A stretch of DNA of 64,000 nt from DASZRZ01 sp963732925 (GTDB lineage Bacteria; Acidobacteriota; Terriglobia; Terriglobales; Acidobacteriaceae). A program made the translations under genes and the position numbers. The stretch spans positions 310,001 to 374,000 of the forward strand of contig CAVTBJ010000012.1 of assembly GCA_963732925.1 (NCBI GenBank), read 5' to 3'. Shown here one piece after another: positions 1 through 9,607 of the stretch (positions are counted from its first letter, which is position 1; every line of letters starts with the position of its first letter). The notes beneath the pieces were generated by a model, which was not told the DNA's origin, made no database searches, and saw only the letters and a program-made list of their open reading frames with translations.

Positions 1-11
1 CGGAAAGCAGT

Positions 12-626
12 GTGCCTGTCACAACCACCTCGCCAGCTTCTTCCGCCGAATTGCAATTGCTTTGGGAAGCCCGCCAGGCGCTGTTCGTGAGTTCCCAGCC
101 GGCGCAGGCTCACGAGAAAGCGGCCGCCGTACTGCGGATGTCCACTACCCAGGACGTCGATATCCGGACCGAGGCGCTGTTCGTCGAAATGGAGTCCGCG
201 GTGCTGCAAGGGGACGAGAGGGGAGTAACCAGCACGGCGCTTCAATTGTGCGAACTGCGTAAGGAAAGACGCAACGATCCGCGGCTGCAGATCGCCGCTT
301 TCCGGCTGGCCCATCGTGACCGCAGGATGCTTCCATTGCAGGAAGTGCCGGCCGCGCAGAATTCAGGTTTGCTGGCTCAGCTAGACCTCGAGCCTTCGCG
401 ACTGGCAGAGCCCCAGGATGCCGTCTCGCAACCCCAGCACCTGCCTCCCTGCCAGACCCGGCGCGAGGCGGCAAAATTCTTTTCGCGGCTGGCCCACTAT
501 GAGAAGCCTTCGGATATCCGCCAGATGCTGGGCCGCTGTGCACCAGATCTGCTGGCTCGGAACATCCCCAATGCGAATGAATCTTTTCTGCAACGCCTCG
601 GTAGGCCGGTTTTCCTCAGCCGCTAA
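12..626 (+). CDS. hypothetical protein, possibly 5'-truncated
   Basis: 204-residue protein that I do not recognise. It starts at a GTG (MPVTTTSP) with GGAAAG a few bases upstream, but the frame stays open to the window edge, so the true start may lie outside. It is alanine-, leucine- and arginine-rich with no signal peptide, no membrane segment and no cysteine pair suggesting metal binding. Residues about 15-110 look helical, with heptad-like Leu/Ala spacing; the C-terminal part (TRREAAKFFSRLAHYEKPSD) is basic. It ends 11 bases before an AT-rich hairpin. The next gene has its own promoter, so the two are probably not co-transcribed. Confidence 0.55.
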   Translation: MPVTTTSPASSAELQLLWEARQALFVSSQPAQAHEKAAAVLRMSTTQDVDIRTEALFVEMESAVLQGDERGVTSTALQLCELRKERRNDPRLQIAAFRLAHRDRRMLPLQEVPAAQNSGLLAQLDLEPSRLAEPQDAVSQPQHLPPCQTRREAAKFFSRLAHYEKPSDIRQMLGRCAPDLLARNIPNANESFLQRLGRPVFLSR

Positions 627-636
627 CTGACCCGTG

Positions 637-656
637 TATTTACTAAAGAGTAAATA
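637..656. repeat. perfect AT-rich inverted repeat after the first gene
   Basis: TATTTACT and AGTAAATA form 8-bp arms around a 4-base loop, 11 bases after the stop of the upstream gene. There is no T tract, so it is a weak candidate for a transcript-end hairpin; an operator is equally possible. Confidence 0.45.
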
Positions 657-748
657 GATGTCCACCTTGTGTTCCGGTCGTCTTCGCCTTGCCGTTCCGT
701 CTAAAAACCCCATATCGTGCTAGATACAACAATCCATAGGCGAAATTC

Positions 749-765
749 CAAAATCAGTAATTTTG
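749..765. promoter_or_regulatory. dyad upstream of the sigma-54 promoter (candidate activator site)
   Basis: CAAAAT-cagta-ATTTTG, 6-bp arms, centred about 95 bases upstream of the -24 element at 850. NtrC-class activators commonly bind dyads about 100 bases upstream of their promoters; that this one is used is inference. Confidence 0.3.
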
Positions 766-849
766 TTTGCAGGTCGCTGCTATCATCATGGGAGCTGGCA
801 TAAATCGGTCACAAAGTAACCCTTTGGCCTTTTGGAAGCAGCGTACTTG

Positions 850-865
850 TGGCACCTGAGTTGCA
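850..865 (+). promoter_or_regulatory. sigma-54 (-24/-12) promoter of the kinase/NtrC operon
   Basis: TGGCAC-CTGAG-TTGCA matches the RpoN consensus TGGCAC-N5-TTGCW. The GG (851-852) and GC (863-864) are separated by exactly 10 bases, as required. Predicted transcription start is near 876. This removes the GTG at 849 as a start codon for the kinase gene, because that codon would lie upstream of the transcript. The second gene of the operon encodes a sigma-54 activator, so positive autoregulation is likely. Confidence 0.65.
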
Positions 866-914
866 AGATAAGGTCGGTCCCGCTCCATTTGTATCCTTGG
901 AGAAGCGCGTTGGT

Positions 915-3749
915 GTGCCCGGTTCGATGAAGAGAGAGTCCTACACCCGGTTTGTAGCCTCCCTGCTGGCAGTCTTTACGATTGCGGCGGTGGCGTTCGG
1001 GTACATCAACTGGAGGAAGGAACAAGACTTTGAGATCCCCTATGATGGGGTCTGGTGGGTAGAGCAGAACGGCAGCCTGATAGCCAAGCGCGTGCAGCAT
1101 GACGGTCCCGGCGAAAAGGCGGGAATCAAGGTTGGGGATACAGTGCTGCAGGTGAACGGCCAGGATGTGGCCGGCTTCCCGCAGCTCAGCCGTGAGATTT
1201 TCCGCGCCGGCACCTGGAACAAAGTCGAGTACGGGCTGATGCGGAAGGGCGTTCCGGTGAACGCCTCGGTCATTCTGATCCCCTATGACCGCTCGGTGAA
1301 CCTCGGCCTGCGATTCATTGCGCTGATCTACCTGGGCATCGGGATTTATGTCCTGCTCAGGCGCTGGACCGCCCCCAAGTCGACGCATTTCTACCTGTTC
1401 TGCCTGGTTTCCTTCGTTTTCTATGCCTTCCATTACACCGGCAGGCTGAACGATTTCGACTGGATCATCTACTGGTCCAATGTGGCGGCGGAGCTTCTGC
1501 AGCCCGCTCTGTTCCTGCATTTTGTTCTTACCTATCCGCACCCCAAGGGTATTGTGCGCAGGCATCGCTGGCTGGTTACCGCCTGCTATTTGCCGGCCGC
1601 GGTGCTGATGGCCGCGCACGTTTTCATCATCCAGTTCCTGGCTGCCAGCGAAGTGCTGCGCTACAACCTCGACCGGGTGGAAATGTCCTACCTGGCCGGA
1701 TTCTTCCTGCTGGCGACGGCGGTGCTCTGGCACACCTACCGGCAGGCGGATACACCCATTTTGCGGCAGCAGTTGAAGTGGGTGACGCGCGGAACCACGC
1801 TGGCAATCGCTCCCTTCACGCTCCTTTACGTGATCCCCTACCTGGGCGGCGCGCAAGCCACTCCGCTGATGAAGGTTTCGGTGCTGTCGCTGGTGTTTCT
1901 GCCGCTAACTTTCGGCTACGCCATCTTCCGCTACCGCTTAATTGACGTTGACCTGATCTTCAAGCGGGGCATGGTCTATACCACGGCCGCGGCTGCCATT
2001 GCAGCCATCTACTTCGCTGCCGTGGGGCTGGCCGCGGAAATCGTGCATGCGCGCCTGCCCAGCGCCGGACCGCTGGGCATGATTGTGGCCATTGTGGTTA
2101 CGGCCCTACTCTTCGATCCTTTTAAGAACTATATCCAGGAGCGCCTGGACCGCGTTTTCTATCGCAAGCGCTACGACTATCGCCGCACCTTGCTGGAGTT
2201 CGGACGCGACATGAGCTCGCAGCTCGACCTGGACGCGATGCTCACCTCCACCGTGGACCGCATTACGCGCACCCTCTTGGTCTCGCGTATGGCGATTTTC
2301 CTCTCGGAGGCGGAAACCCCGGAGCGTTTCCTCCTGGCAAAGTCCTTTGGAATGTCAGAAACCAGCGATCTCGACCTGGGCTTCCTGGCCGAGCACCAGG
2401 CGGAAATGGCGGCGGGCCACCTGTTTTTCGATAACACCCAGCAGGTGGTGCGCGAGTCCGCGAGCGCGCAGCGTACCATTGCCAAGCTGGACCTGAATTA
2501 CTTCATCCCCTGCCAGGTACAGAACCGCGTGATCGCGGTGCTGGGGCTGGGTAAAACCGCCCAGGGAGATTTCCTGTCCAGCGACGATGTGGAGCTGCTG
2601 GAAGCGCTGGCCGGTTACCTCGGCATCGGCATTCAGAATGCGCGCCTCTATGCTTCGCTCGAACAGAAGGTGACTGAATACGAGAGGCTGAAGGACTTCA
2701 ACGAAAACATTGTGGAGTCCATCAGCGTGGGCGTCTTCGCGGTCGATCTGGAAGACCGCGTCGAGTTCTGGAACTCGCAGATGGAAGTCATGTACGCGCT
2801 GCCCCGGTGGCAGGCGCGCGGCAAGGCGCTGAGCGAGGTCTTCCCGCCACAGTTCCTGGAGGAGTTCTATCGTTTCCGCCAGACACCGGGCATCCACAAT
2901 CTTTACAAGTTTCCGCTGAACACGCCTTCGGGCGAGAGCCGCGTGACCAATATCGCCATCGCGCCGCTGGTAACGCGCAGCTTCAAGGTGATCGGGCGGC
3001 TGATTATCGTGGACGACATTACCGAGCGCATCGCGCTGGAGTCGCAGCTTTCCCAGGCGGAGAAGCTTTCCTCCATCGGCCTGCTGGCGGCCGGGGTGGC
3101 GCACGAGGTCAATACCCCGCTGGCGGTGATTTCTTCGTACGCGCAGATGCTGGCCAAGCAGGTCCAGGACGAGCCCAAGAAGGCCGACCTGCTGGACAAG
3201 ATCACCCGGCAAACGTTCCGCGCCTCCGAGATCGTCAATAATCTTTTGAATTTCTCGCGCACCAGCGGGGCCGAGTTCGCGGACGTGGACCTGAACAAGG
3301 TGATCCGCGACACCCTGACGCTGCTGGAGCACCCGTTCAAGACCGCCCGCGTGAGGGTCGACATGGAGCTGCTGGAGAGCCTTCCGCGCATCAACGGCAA
3401 TCCCGGCAAGCTGCAACAAGTATTCCTGAACCTGTTCCTGAACGCCAGGGATGCCATGTTGGAAGGCGGGGTGCTGCGCATTGCCACGGCCAATGGCGAT
3501 GGCGTGAAGGTGATGGTGAGCGACAGCGGGGCAGGCATTTCCCAGGAGCACTTGGGGCGCATTTACGACCCCTTCTTCACCACTAAGACCGTGCCCCGGG
3601 AGGGCAAGCGCGGAACTGGCCTGGGACTGGCGGTCACCTACGGCATCATTCAGGAACACGCGGGAAAAATCAGCGTGACCAGCCGCGTAGGCGTGGGCAC
3701 CACGTTCACTTTGGAATTTCCCCTCATGCGCAAGGCTGTGGGAGTATAG
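915..3749 (+). CDS. membrane histidine kinase with PDZ, multi-TM, GAF and PAS domains
   Basis: Sensor kinase of about 944 residues, partner of the NtrC-type regulator 25 bases downstream. Start chosen as GTG 915, which has GGAGAAG at 899-905; ATG 927 (MKRESYTRF) is the alternative. Order: one TM helix (about 13-30), a PDZ domain (about 45-120, with GPGEKAGIKVGD), eight to nine further TM helices (about 135-400), GAF domain (about 425-595), PAS domain (about 600-710), HisKA dimerisation domain with phospho-acceptor His730 (VAHEVNTPL), and HATPase with N box (NLFLNARDAM), G1 (SDSGAGIS), F box (FFTTK) and G2 (GTGLGLAV). All catalytic motifs are intact. A PDZ preceding a polytopic sensor suggests it reads an envelope peptide or protein signal, which is inference. 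It is transcribed from the -24/-12 promoter at 850-865. Confidence 0.9.
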   Translation: MPGSMKRESYTRFVASLLAVFTIAAVAFGYINWRKEQDFEIPYDGVWWVEQNGSLIAKRVQHDGPGEKAGIKVGDTVLQVNGQDVAGFPQLSREIFRAGTWNKVEYGLMRKGVPVNASVILIPYDRSVNLGLRFIALIYLGIGIYVLLRRWTAPKSTHFYLFCLVSFVFYAFHYTGRLNDFDWIIYWSNVAAELLQPALFLHFVLTYPHPKGIVRRHRWLVTACYLPAAVLMAAHVFIIQFLAASEVLRYNLDRVEMSYLAGFFLLATAVLWHTYRQADTPILRQQLKWVTRGTTLAIAPFTLLYVIPYLGGAQATPLMKVSVLSLVFLPLTFGYAIFRYRLIDVDLIFKRGMVYTTAAAAIAAIYFAAVGLAAEIVHARLPSAGPLGMIVAIVVTALLFDPFKNYIQERLDRVFYRKRYDYRRTLLEFGRDMSSQLDLDAMLTSTVDRITRTLLVSRMAIFLSEAETPERFLLAKSFGMSETSDLDLGFLAEHQAEMAAGHLFFDNTQQVVRESASAQRTIAKLDLNYFIPCQVQNRVIAVLGLGKTAQGDFLSSDDVELLEALAGYLGIGIQNARLYASLEQKVTEYERLKDFNENIVESISVGVFAVDLEDRVEFWNSQMEVMYALPRWQARGKALSEVFPPQFLEEFYRFRQTPGIHNLYKFPLNTPSGESRVTNIAIAPLVTRSFKVIGRLIIVDDITERIALESQLSQAEKLSSIGLLAAGVAHEVNTPLAVISSYAQMLAKQVQDEPKKADLLDKITRQTFRASEIVNNLLNFSRTSGAEFADVDLNKVIRDTLTLLEHPFKTARVRVDMELLESLPRINGNPGKLQQVFLNLFLNARDAMLEGGVLRIATANGDGVKVMVSDSGAGISQEHLGRIYDPFFTTKTVPREGKRGTGLGLAVTYGIIQEHAGKISVTSRVGVGTTFTLEFPLMRKAVGV

Positions 3750-3774
3750 GAGTAATTAGTTCTGTGGGGTGGGA

Positions 3775-5205
3775 ATGGCTGAAGCGGTTATGATCCCGCC
3801 TTCTTCCGGCAACCGAGAGCAGGGCGGCGGCGCCGTTCTGATCATTGATGACGAGGCCTCCATCCGGGAGTCGCTGGAAATCCTGCTGGATGCCGATGGG
3901 TACTCGGTGTACTCCGCTGCCAATGCGGAAGAAGGGCTGACGCGCCTGGCGGAGCAGCCGCTGGACGCCGTCCTGCTGGATTTTGCCCTGCCAGACCGCA
4001 ACGGCCTGGACGTGCTTTCCGAGATCCGCGAGCGCCATTCCGACTTGCCCGTCATTATGATCACCGCCTACGGCACCCTGGAGAATGCGGTGGCTGCCAT
4101 GCGAGGCGGGGCCAGCAACTTTATCCAGAAACCCTGGGACAACGAAAAGCTGCTTGCCGATTTGCGCCTGGTGATCACCCAGCGCCGCACCGAAGAAGAG
4201 AATATTCAGCTCAAGCGCGCCTTCAAGCAGCGCTACAACTTCGAAAACATCGTGGGCAAGAGCGAAGCCATGCTGCGCACCTTCGACCTGGTGGCGCAGG
4301 TGGCGCAAAGCCGCTCCACGGTGCTGCTGCAGGGGGAAAGCGGCACTGGCAAGGAGCTGATCGCCAAGGCCATTCACGCCAACTCGCCGCGCAGGGACCG
4401 TCCTTTTGTCCCGGTCAATAGCGGGTCCATGCCGGCCGACTTGCTGGAATCGACTTTGTTTGGCCATGTGAAGGGCGCGTTTACCAGCGCCATCGCCGCC
4501 AAGAAGGGACTGTTCGAGGTCGCCGACCGGGGCACGCTTTTCCTGGACGAGATCGGTAACATGGGCCTGGAAACCCAGGCGAAAATCCTGCGCGTGCTGC
4601 AGGACCGCAAATTCATGCACCTGGGCGGAATCCAGGAAATTCAGGTGGACGTGCGCATCATTGCCGCCACCAACGTCAACCTGCAGCAGGCGGTGCGTGA
4701 CGGCAAGTTCCGCGAAGATCTCTACTACCGTCTGAATGTCATTACGGTTGATTTGCCGCCTCTCCGCCAGCGCCGCGAAGATATCCCGATGCTTTCCGAG
4801 TTCTTCCTCCGCAAGTTCGCCGCCGAGAATGAGCGTCCGGTGAGCCAGATCAGCCGGGAAGCCATGCGCATCCTGATCGACTACTCATGGCCTGGCAACG
4901 TGCGCGAACTGGAAAACGTGATCGAGCGCGCCGTGGTCCTCTCCACAGGAGCGGTGGTCACTCCGGACCTGCTGCCGGAAACCGTCGGCGGCCGCGCCGA
5001 CCGCATGCCCCTCATGCAAGGCAAGCTCGACGCTTCTCTGTTCGACATCGTAGAAGATTGCGAGCGGCGCATCATCGTCGACATGCTGGAGAAGTGCAAC
5101 TGGAACCAGACCGAGGCCGCCGAGCAGTTCCACGTCCCGCTTTCCACCCTGAATCAGAAGATCAAGCGCCTAAGTATCGAAATCAAGAAGAAGTCGCGCG
5201 AATAG
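3775..5205 (+). CDS. sigma-54-dependent NtrC-family response regulator
   Basis: 476 residues from ATG 3775; an in-frame GTG lies two codons upstream at 3769. The receiver domain (about 20-135) carries DD at 25-26 and phospho-acceptor Asp69 (LLDFALPD). The AAA+ domain has Walker A GESGTGKE (about 187-194), the sigma-54 contact loop GAFTSA (234-239) and Walker B with LFLDEIG. A Fis-type HTH (about 435-470, with NQTEAAEQFHVPLSTL) binds DNA. The contact loop departs from the usual GAFTGA by a Ser at position five. It converts sigma-54 holoenzyme closed complexes to open ones after phosphorylation by the kinase encoded just upstream. The -24/-12 element before that kinase makes this operon a likely target of its own regulator. 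Confidence 0.93.
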   Translation: MAEAVMIPPSSGNREQGGGAVLIIDDEASIRESLEILLDADGYSVYSAANAEEGLTRLAEQPLDAVLLDFALPDRNGLDVLSEIRERHSDLPVIMITAYGTLENAVAAMRGGASNFIQKPWDNEKLLADLRLVITQRRTEEENIQLKRAFKQRYNFENIVGKSEAMLRTFDLVAQVAQSRSTVLLQGESGTGKELIAKAIHANSPRRDRPFVPVNSGSMPADLLESTLFGHVKGAFTSAIAAKKGLFEVADRGTLFLDEIGNMGLETQAKILRVLQDRKFMHLGGIQEIQVDVRIIAATNVNLQQAVRDGKFREDLYYRLNVITVDLPPLRQRREDIPMLSEFFLRKFAAENERPVSQISREAMRILIDYSWPGNVRELENVIERAVVLSTGAVVTPDLLPETVGGRADRMPLMQGKLDASLFDIVEDCERRIIVDMLEKCNWNQTEAAEQFHVPLSTLNQKIKRLSIEIKKKSRE

Positions 5206-5266
5206 CCCGCAACTGAATTGCTGATCCTGCATGGAGGTCGGCCAGCTCCAACCAGGCTGCCTTTGC

Positions 5267-6106
5267 CTACGCCAGGTATTCCCGGATGTACTCGTTCTCG
5301 CTTTGCGCCAGCTCCGGCGCGGAGCCGTCGAAGATCACCCCGCCGTCGCGCAGAATCAGAAAGCTGGTATCCGGATTCACCTGCCCTTGGGGCAGGGGCT
5401 GCATCGCATTCTTGTCCGGATCGTAGGTGTGAGTGGCCATAATGAAGGCGTCCTGCAGACGGTGAGTCACCATCAGCGCGCTGGTGTGATAGAAATCGCG
5501 CTGTTTCACAATCAGTTCGATGATGGTCGTGGAAGTGACAGGGTCGAGCCCCGCGGTGGGTGAGTCATAAAGCAGGAGCTCAGGGCGGGTGATCAGGGCA
5601 CGGGCGATTGCCACCCGCCGCCGCATGCCGCCGGAAAGCGACGCTGGAAGCTGATCGATGGTGCGTTCCAACTCCACAAAGCGCAAAACTTCCAGTACCC
5701 GCTGTTCAATCTCCTCCTCGGGAAGCTTTTCCTCGTAAAGCCGGTAACCCACGTTCTCCCGCACGGTCATGGAGTCGAACAGAGCGCTCTCCTGAAAGAC
5801 CATGCCGATGCTGCGGCGAAACTCAAACAGGTCCTCCTCCCGCATCTGGCTTACTTCCGTGCCCAGGGTCCAGATCTGGCCGCTGTCGGGCTTGAGCAGT
5901 CCCATGGCGAGCTTCAGGATAGTGGTCTTGCCCGAACCCGAAACACCCAGCAGCACCTTGGTTTCTCCGCGACGCAGCTGAAAGGAGATGCCGTCCAGCA
6001 CTTCCTCCCGCCCGAAGGCTTTGTGGACATCTTCGAATACGACCGGAGCTTTACTTTCGGCGCCTGGAGAAGAGGGCGCGGCCGGATTCGCTGCCAGAGT
6101 GACCAT
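5267..6106 (-). CDS. mlaF: MlaF-like ABC transporter ATP-binding protein
   Basis: 279-residue ATPase of the MlaFE (Mce-associated) phospholipid transport family, which moves lipids between outer and inner membranes. Walker A is GVSGSGKTT (54-62), the signature is LSGGM (157-161) and the H-loop is His215. Walker B ends in Asp181 followed by Ser182: the usual catalytic glutamate is replaced (YDSPTAGLDP). The C-terminus is longer than in ordinary importers, as in MlaF proteins. Its ATG overlaps the mlaE stop as TGATG, so translation is probably coupled. No mlaD/MCE or mlaB gene is adjacent, so the substrate-binding part must be encoded elsewhere. Confidence 0.85.
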   Translation of the reverse strand: MVTLAANPAAPSSPGAESKAPVVFEDVHKAFGREEVLDGISFQLRRGETKVLLGVSGSGKTTILKLAMGLLKPDSGQIWTLGTEVSQMREEDLFEFRRSIGMVFQESALFDSMTVRENVGYRLYEEKLPEEEIEQRVLEVLRFVELERTIDQLPASLSGGMRRRVAIARALITRPELLLYDSPTAGLDPVTSTTIIELIVKQRDFYHTSALMVTHRLQDAFIMATHTYDPDKNAMQPLPQGQVNPDTSFLILRDGGVIFDGSAPELAQSENEYIREYLA

Positions 6107-6870
6107 CAGCGCATTCCAAAAATAACCAGCAGCAGGCGGGTGTAGAAAAAGTCCACGACCAGAATCAAAATGGAAGAGGCAACCACGGCCTGCGTTGTCG
6201 CCTTTCCCACTCCCTGAGTGCCGCCGGTGGCAGTCAGCCCGTAGTAGCAGCCGATGGTGGCAATGATGAAGCCAAACAGGAGGGGTTTGGTCAGGCCCAT
6301 GAATACGTCGGCATACACCAGGGACTGATACGCGCTATTCCAGTATTGATAGCTGTCCAGCCCAAGAAAGAGGGCAACCACCATGTTGCCGCCCGCCATT
6401 CCCACCAGATCCGAGATGATGGTGAGAAAGAACAGCATGAAAATGGTCGCGATCACCCGGGGAGTCACCAGTTTTTTTGTGGGATCGGTGCCCAGAGCGC
6501 GCATGGCGTCGATTTGCTCGGTCACGCGCATGGACCCCAGTTCGCTGGCCATGCCGGAGGAATTGCGTCCCGTGACCAGCAGGCTGGTAAGCACGGGCCC
6601 CAGTTCGCGGACCATGGAGAGCGATACCAGCTGTCCGGTAAGAGAAAGCGCCCCGAAACGGGCCAGCGAATTGGCGCTTTGCAGGGCCAATACTCCGCCG
6701 GTAAAAAATCCGGTAAGGACAACGATGGGAATGGAGCCTACGCCGATGGAGTCGGCCTGCTGCAGGGCATCCGAGACATAGCGGGGATGACGGAACAGGT
6801 TGGTGATCGAGCGCCAAGCCAGGAGCGAGTATTCCTGGATGGCAAAAACACGTTCTTTGGCGAAGTCCAT
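6106..6870 (-). CDS. mlaE: MlaE-like ABC transporter permease
   Basis: 254-residue inner-membrane permease of the MlaE/YrbE (DUF140) family. It shows the family core GPVLTSLLVTGRNSSGMASE and MRVTEQIDAMRALGTDP, the cytoplasmic coupling helix that contacts MlaF. About five membrane segments are visible, including a GGVLALQSAN region near residue 60 and LILVVDFFYTRLLLVIFG at the C-terminus. It is the first gene of a two-gene unit with mlaF, overlapping by one base. The start ATG at 6870 has no strong ribosome site. Together with MlaF it should form an MlaFE complex for lipid transport; direction of transport cannot be read from sequence. Confidence 0.88.
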   Translation of the reverse strand: MDFAKERVFAIQEYSLLAWRSITNLFRHPRYVSDALQQADSIGVGSIPIVVLTGFFTGGVLALQSANSLARFGALSLTGQLVSLSMVRELGPVLTSLLVTGRNSSGMASELGSMRVTEQIDAMRALGTDPTKKLVTPRVIATIFMLFFLTIISDLVGMAGGNMVVALFLGLDSYQYWNSAYQSLVYADVFMGLTKPLLFGFIIATIGCYYGLTATGGTQGVGKATTQAVVASSILILVVDFFYTRLLLVIFGMR

Positions 6871-7064
6871 TCGCGTCCCGTGTGCGTGTGTGCTCAGAGA
6901 AGCATCTCAACCGCCGCGTAGGAAGACAAATTTTCCAGCTTTCATGACGGACGGCCCGGATGCTGCCTTCTCTGGAAACTCTCTCGGAATATAACAGAGG
7001 CCGCGGGCAATCTCCCACTCTCAGGAAGAGTAAGGCTTGGGAAATACCGGAAGGCCTCAGGAGA

Positions 7065-9607
7065 TCAGGACGCGACCACCTCAGTCTCCAGGGGGCGAAG
7101 GTAACCGCAGGCTGCGGTGGGCGCTTCCTGCGCTTTCGCCGGCGCTTTGCCTTTGCGGGCGCGACGCTTGGGTTCCGGCCCCTCTTCGCCCTCCGCTGAA
7201 GGTCGCCGGTTATTGGGACAAACCAGGAACGTTCCGGCTTTCAGTGTTTTCTCCAGCAGGTAGGGGCTGCCGCATTCCGGGCAGGCTTCTGCCACCGGCT
7301 TGGAAGCGGAAGTAAAATCGCACTTCGGGTAATTGGAGCAGCCGTAGAAGACATTTCCCCGGCGGCGCGCCTTCTTCTCCACCAGTTCGCCTTCCTTGCA
7401 CTCCGGGCACTTCACCCCAATGAAGTTCTGCTTGATGTACTTGCATTCCGGGTAGCCGGAGCAGGAGACGAATTCTCCATAGCGCCCGTGGCGCATCACC
7501 AGGTTGCGGCCGCACTGCGGGCAGGTTTCCTCCAGGGGGATGTCAGGAACCTTTTTGCCCTGATCGAGGCGGCGGGTGGTCCGGCAATCCGGATACCCCG
7601 TGCAGGCCATGAACTGCCCGAAGCGCCCGCGCTTCAGCACCATCACGCGTCCGCAGTTCTCGCAGTATTCTTCCTGCGGCGTGTCCTGCACGTCGGCCGA
7701 ATCCAGGTCGGTGACGTTGAGCGGATTTTCCTTGGTGAAGGTGCACTCCGGGTAGGCGCTGCAGGCGTAGAAGGAGCCGTGCTTGCCCCACTTGATCACC
7801 AGCGGAGAGCCACAGCGCTCGCACTTCTCCTCCGTCGGCTTCTCCATCCGCTTGATGTTCTCCATGTGCGTTTCGGCATAGGAGAGGTCCTTCTTGAACT
7901 TCTGGTAGAACCCGGAGAGAGCGCTGGTCCACTTTTCCTTGCCTTCGCCAATTTCATCGAGTTCTTCTTCCAGGCGCGCGGTGTACTGGTAATCGAAAAT
8001 ATCCTCGAAATTCTTCACCAGCAGACCCGTGACCACCGCGCCAATTTCGGTGGGGAAGAATTTCCCGCCGACCTTCTGCACGTATTGCCGCTCCTGGATG
8101 GTGGTCAGAATCGTGGCATACGTTGAAGGACGTCCGATTCCGCGTTCCTCCAGTTCCTTGACCAGCGAAGCTTCGTTGAAGCGGGGTGGCGGTTCGGTAA
8201 AGTGCTGCTCCGGGCTGAGCGATTTCATGCTCAACTTCTGCCCGGCTTCCAGCGGGGGAAGCTTGTGCTTGAGGGCCTCATCTTCCTCGTCGCGGGAGTC
8301 CTTGGCTTCCTCGTAGACCTTCAGAAAACCGTCGAACTTGAGCACCGAACCGGTCACCCGGAACCAGTAATTTGTGCCGTTGGAATTGGCGTCGATATCC
8401 ACCGTGGTCTGGTCGAACACGGCCGGGTTCATCTGCGAGGCTACGAAGCGCTGCCATATCAGCTTGTAGACTTTGTATTCGTCTTCCTGCAGATACTGCT
8501 TGATGGAATCGGGGCTGCGCGCCACCGACGTGGGACGAATCGCTTCATGGGCCTCCTGGGCTTCCTTCTTGGACTTATACACATTCGGCGATCCGGGAAG
8601 ATAGTCGGCGCCATACTGTGCCGGAATGAACTCGCGAATCTCGCTCAGGGCGTCGCTGGATACGCGCACCGAATCGGTGCGCATATAGGTGATGAGTCCG
8701 ATCAGGCCCTCATCGCCGAGTTCCACACCCTCATACAAGCGCTGGGCGATCATCATCACCCGCTTCACGCTGAAACGCAGCTTGCGGGAACCATCCTGTT
8801 GCAACTTTGAAGTAGTGAAGGGCGGAGCGGGTGAGCGGCGGCGCTCCCGCTTTTCCACTGAGCGCACCGACCAGACGGCCTTTTCCAGCGCGGAAACGAT
8901 CTTTTGGGACTCTTCCCCGTTTGGGATCTCGGTCTTTTCTTCTCCGACGCCTACAAAGCGCGCGTCGAACGCGGGCGGCCTGGAGGCGGAGAGATGAGCG
9001 TCGATGGTCCAGTATTCCTTCGCCTGGAAGGCCTTAATTTCCGCCTCGCGCTCCACGATCATGCGCAGGGCGACGGTCTGCACCCGGCCGGCGGAAAGGC
9101 CGCGGCGCACCTTGTCCCAGAGCAGGGGAGAAACCTGATAGCCGACCAGCCGGTCGAGAACCCGGCGCGTCTGCTGTGCGTCCACCAGATTGCGGTCGAT
9201 GCTGCGCGGATTCTCAAAGGCTTCCTGAATCGCGCGCTTGGTGATCTCATTGAAGGTGACCCGCCGGATGCGGTCTCCGTCGTTTCCTTTTTCTTGCCCC
9301 GGGGAGCGCCATCGGCGAGCTCGTCCGCCAGGTGGGCGGCGATGGCTTCGCCTTCCCGGTCCGGGTCGGGAGCCAGGTAAATATGGTCGGCAGACTTGGC
9401 CAGCTTCTTCAGCCTGGCCAGAACCTTTTCCTTGCCGGGGATTACGATGTACTCGGTCTCGAAGTTCTCGTCGACCTCCACGCCCAGCTTGTTTTTGGGC
9501 AGATCCTTAACGTGCCCCAGCGAGGCTTCCACCTCGTAGCCCTTGCCGAGATATTTCTGGATCGTCTTGGCCTTGGCCGGCGACTCGACGATGACTAAGT
9601 TTGACAA
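7065..9607 (-). CDS. topA: DNA topoisomerase I, interrupted by a one-base frame break
   Basis: Type IA topoisomerase that relaxes negative supercoils. The N-terminal part runs from TTG 9607 (preceded by GAGGT) in one frame: Toprim ESPAKAKTIQ and DPDREGEAIAAHL. After GKKK the protein continues in the -1 frame with NEITKRAIQEAF and DAQQTRRVLDRLVGYQVSP, then the active-site region ITYMRTDSVRVS, and a C-terminus with four CxxC...C zinc repeats plus a fifth degenerate one. The break falls at a run of five A (9288-9292, minus-strand sense). One more A restores a product of about 847 residues, a normal topA length. Most likely a sequencing deletion; ribosomal slippage at GAAAAAG is the alternative. 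topA is usually essential, so the gene should be functional. Confidence 0.9.

Noticed and set aside
849..914. Kinase translation start at GTG 849
   Set aside because: It overlaps the -24 element at 850-855, upstream of the predicted transcript; GTG 915 has a good ribosome site.
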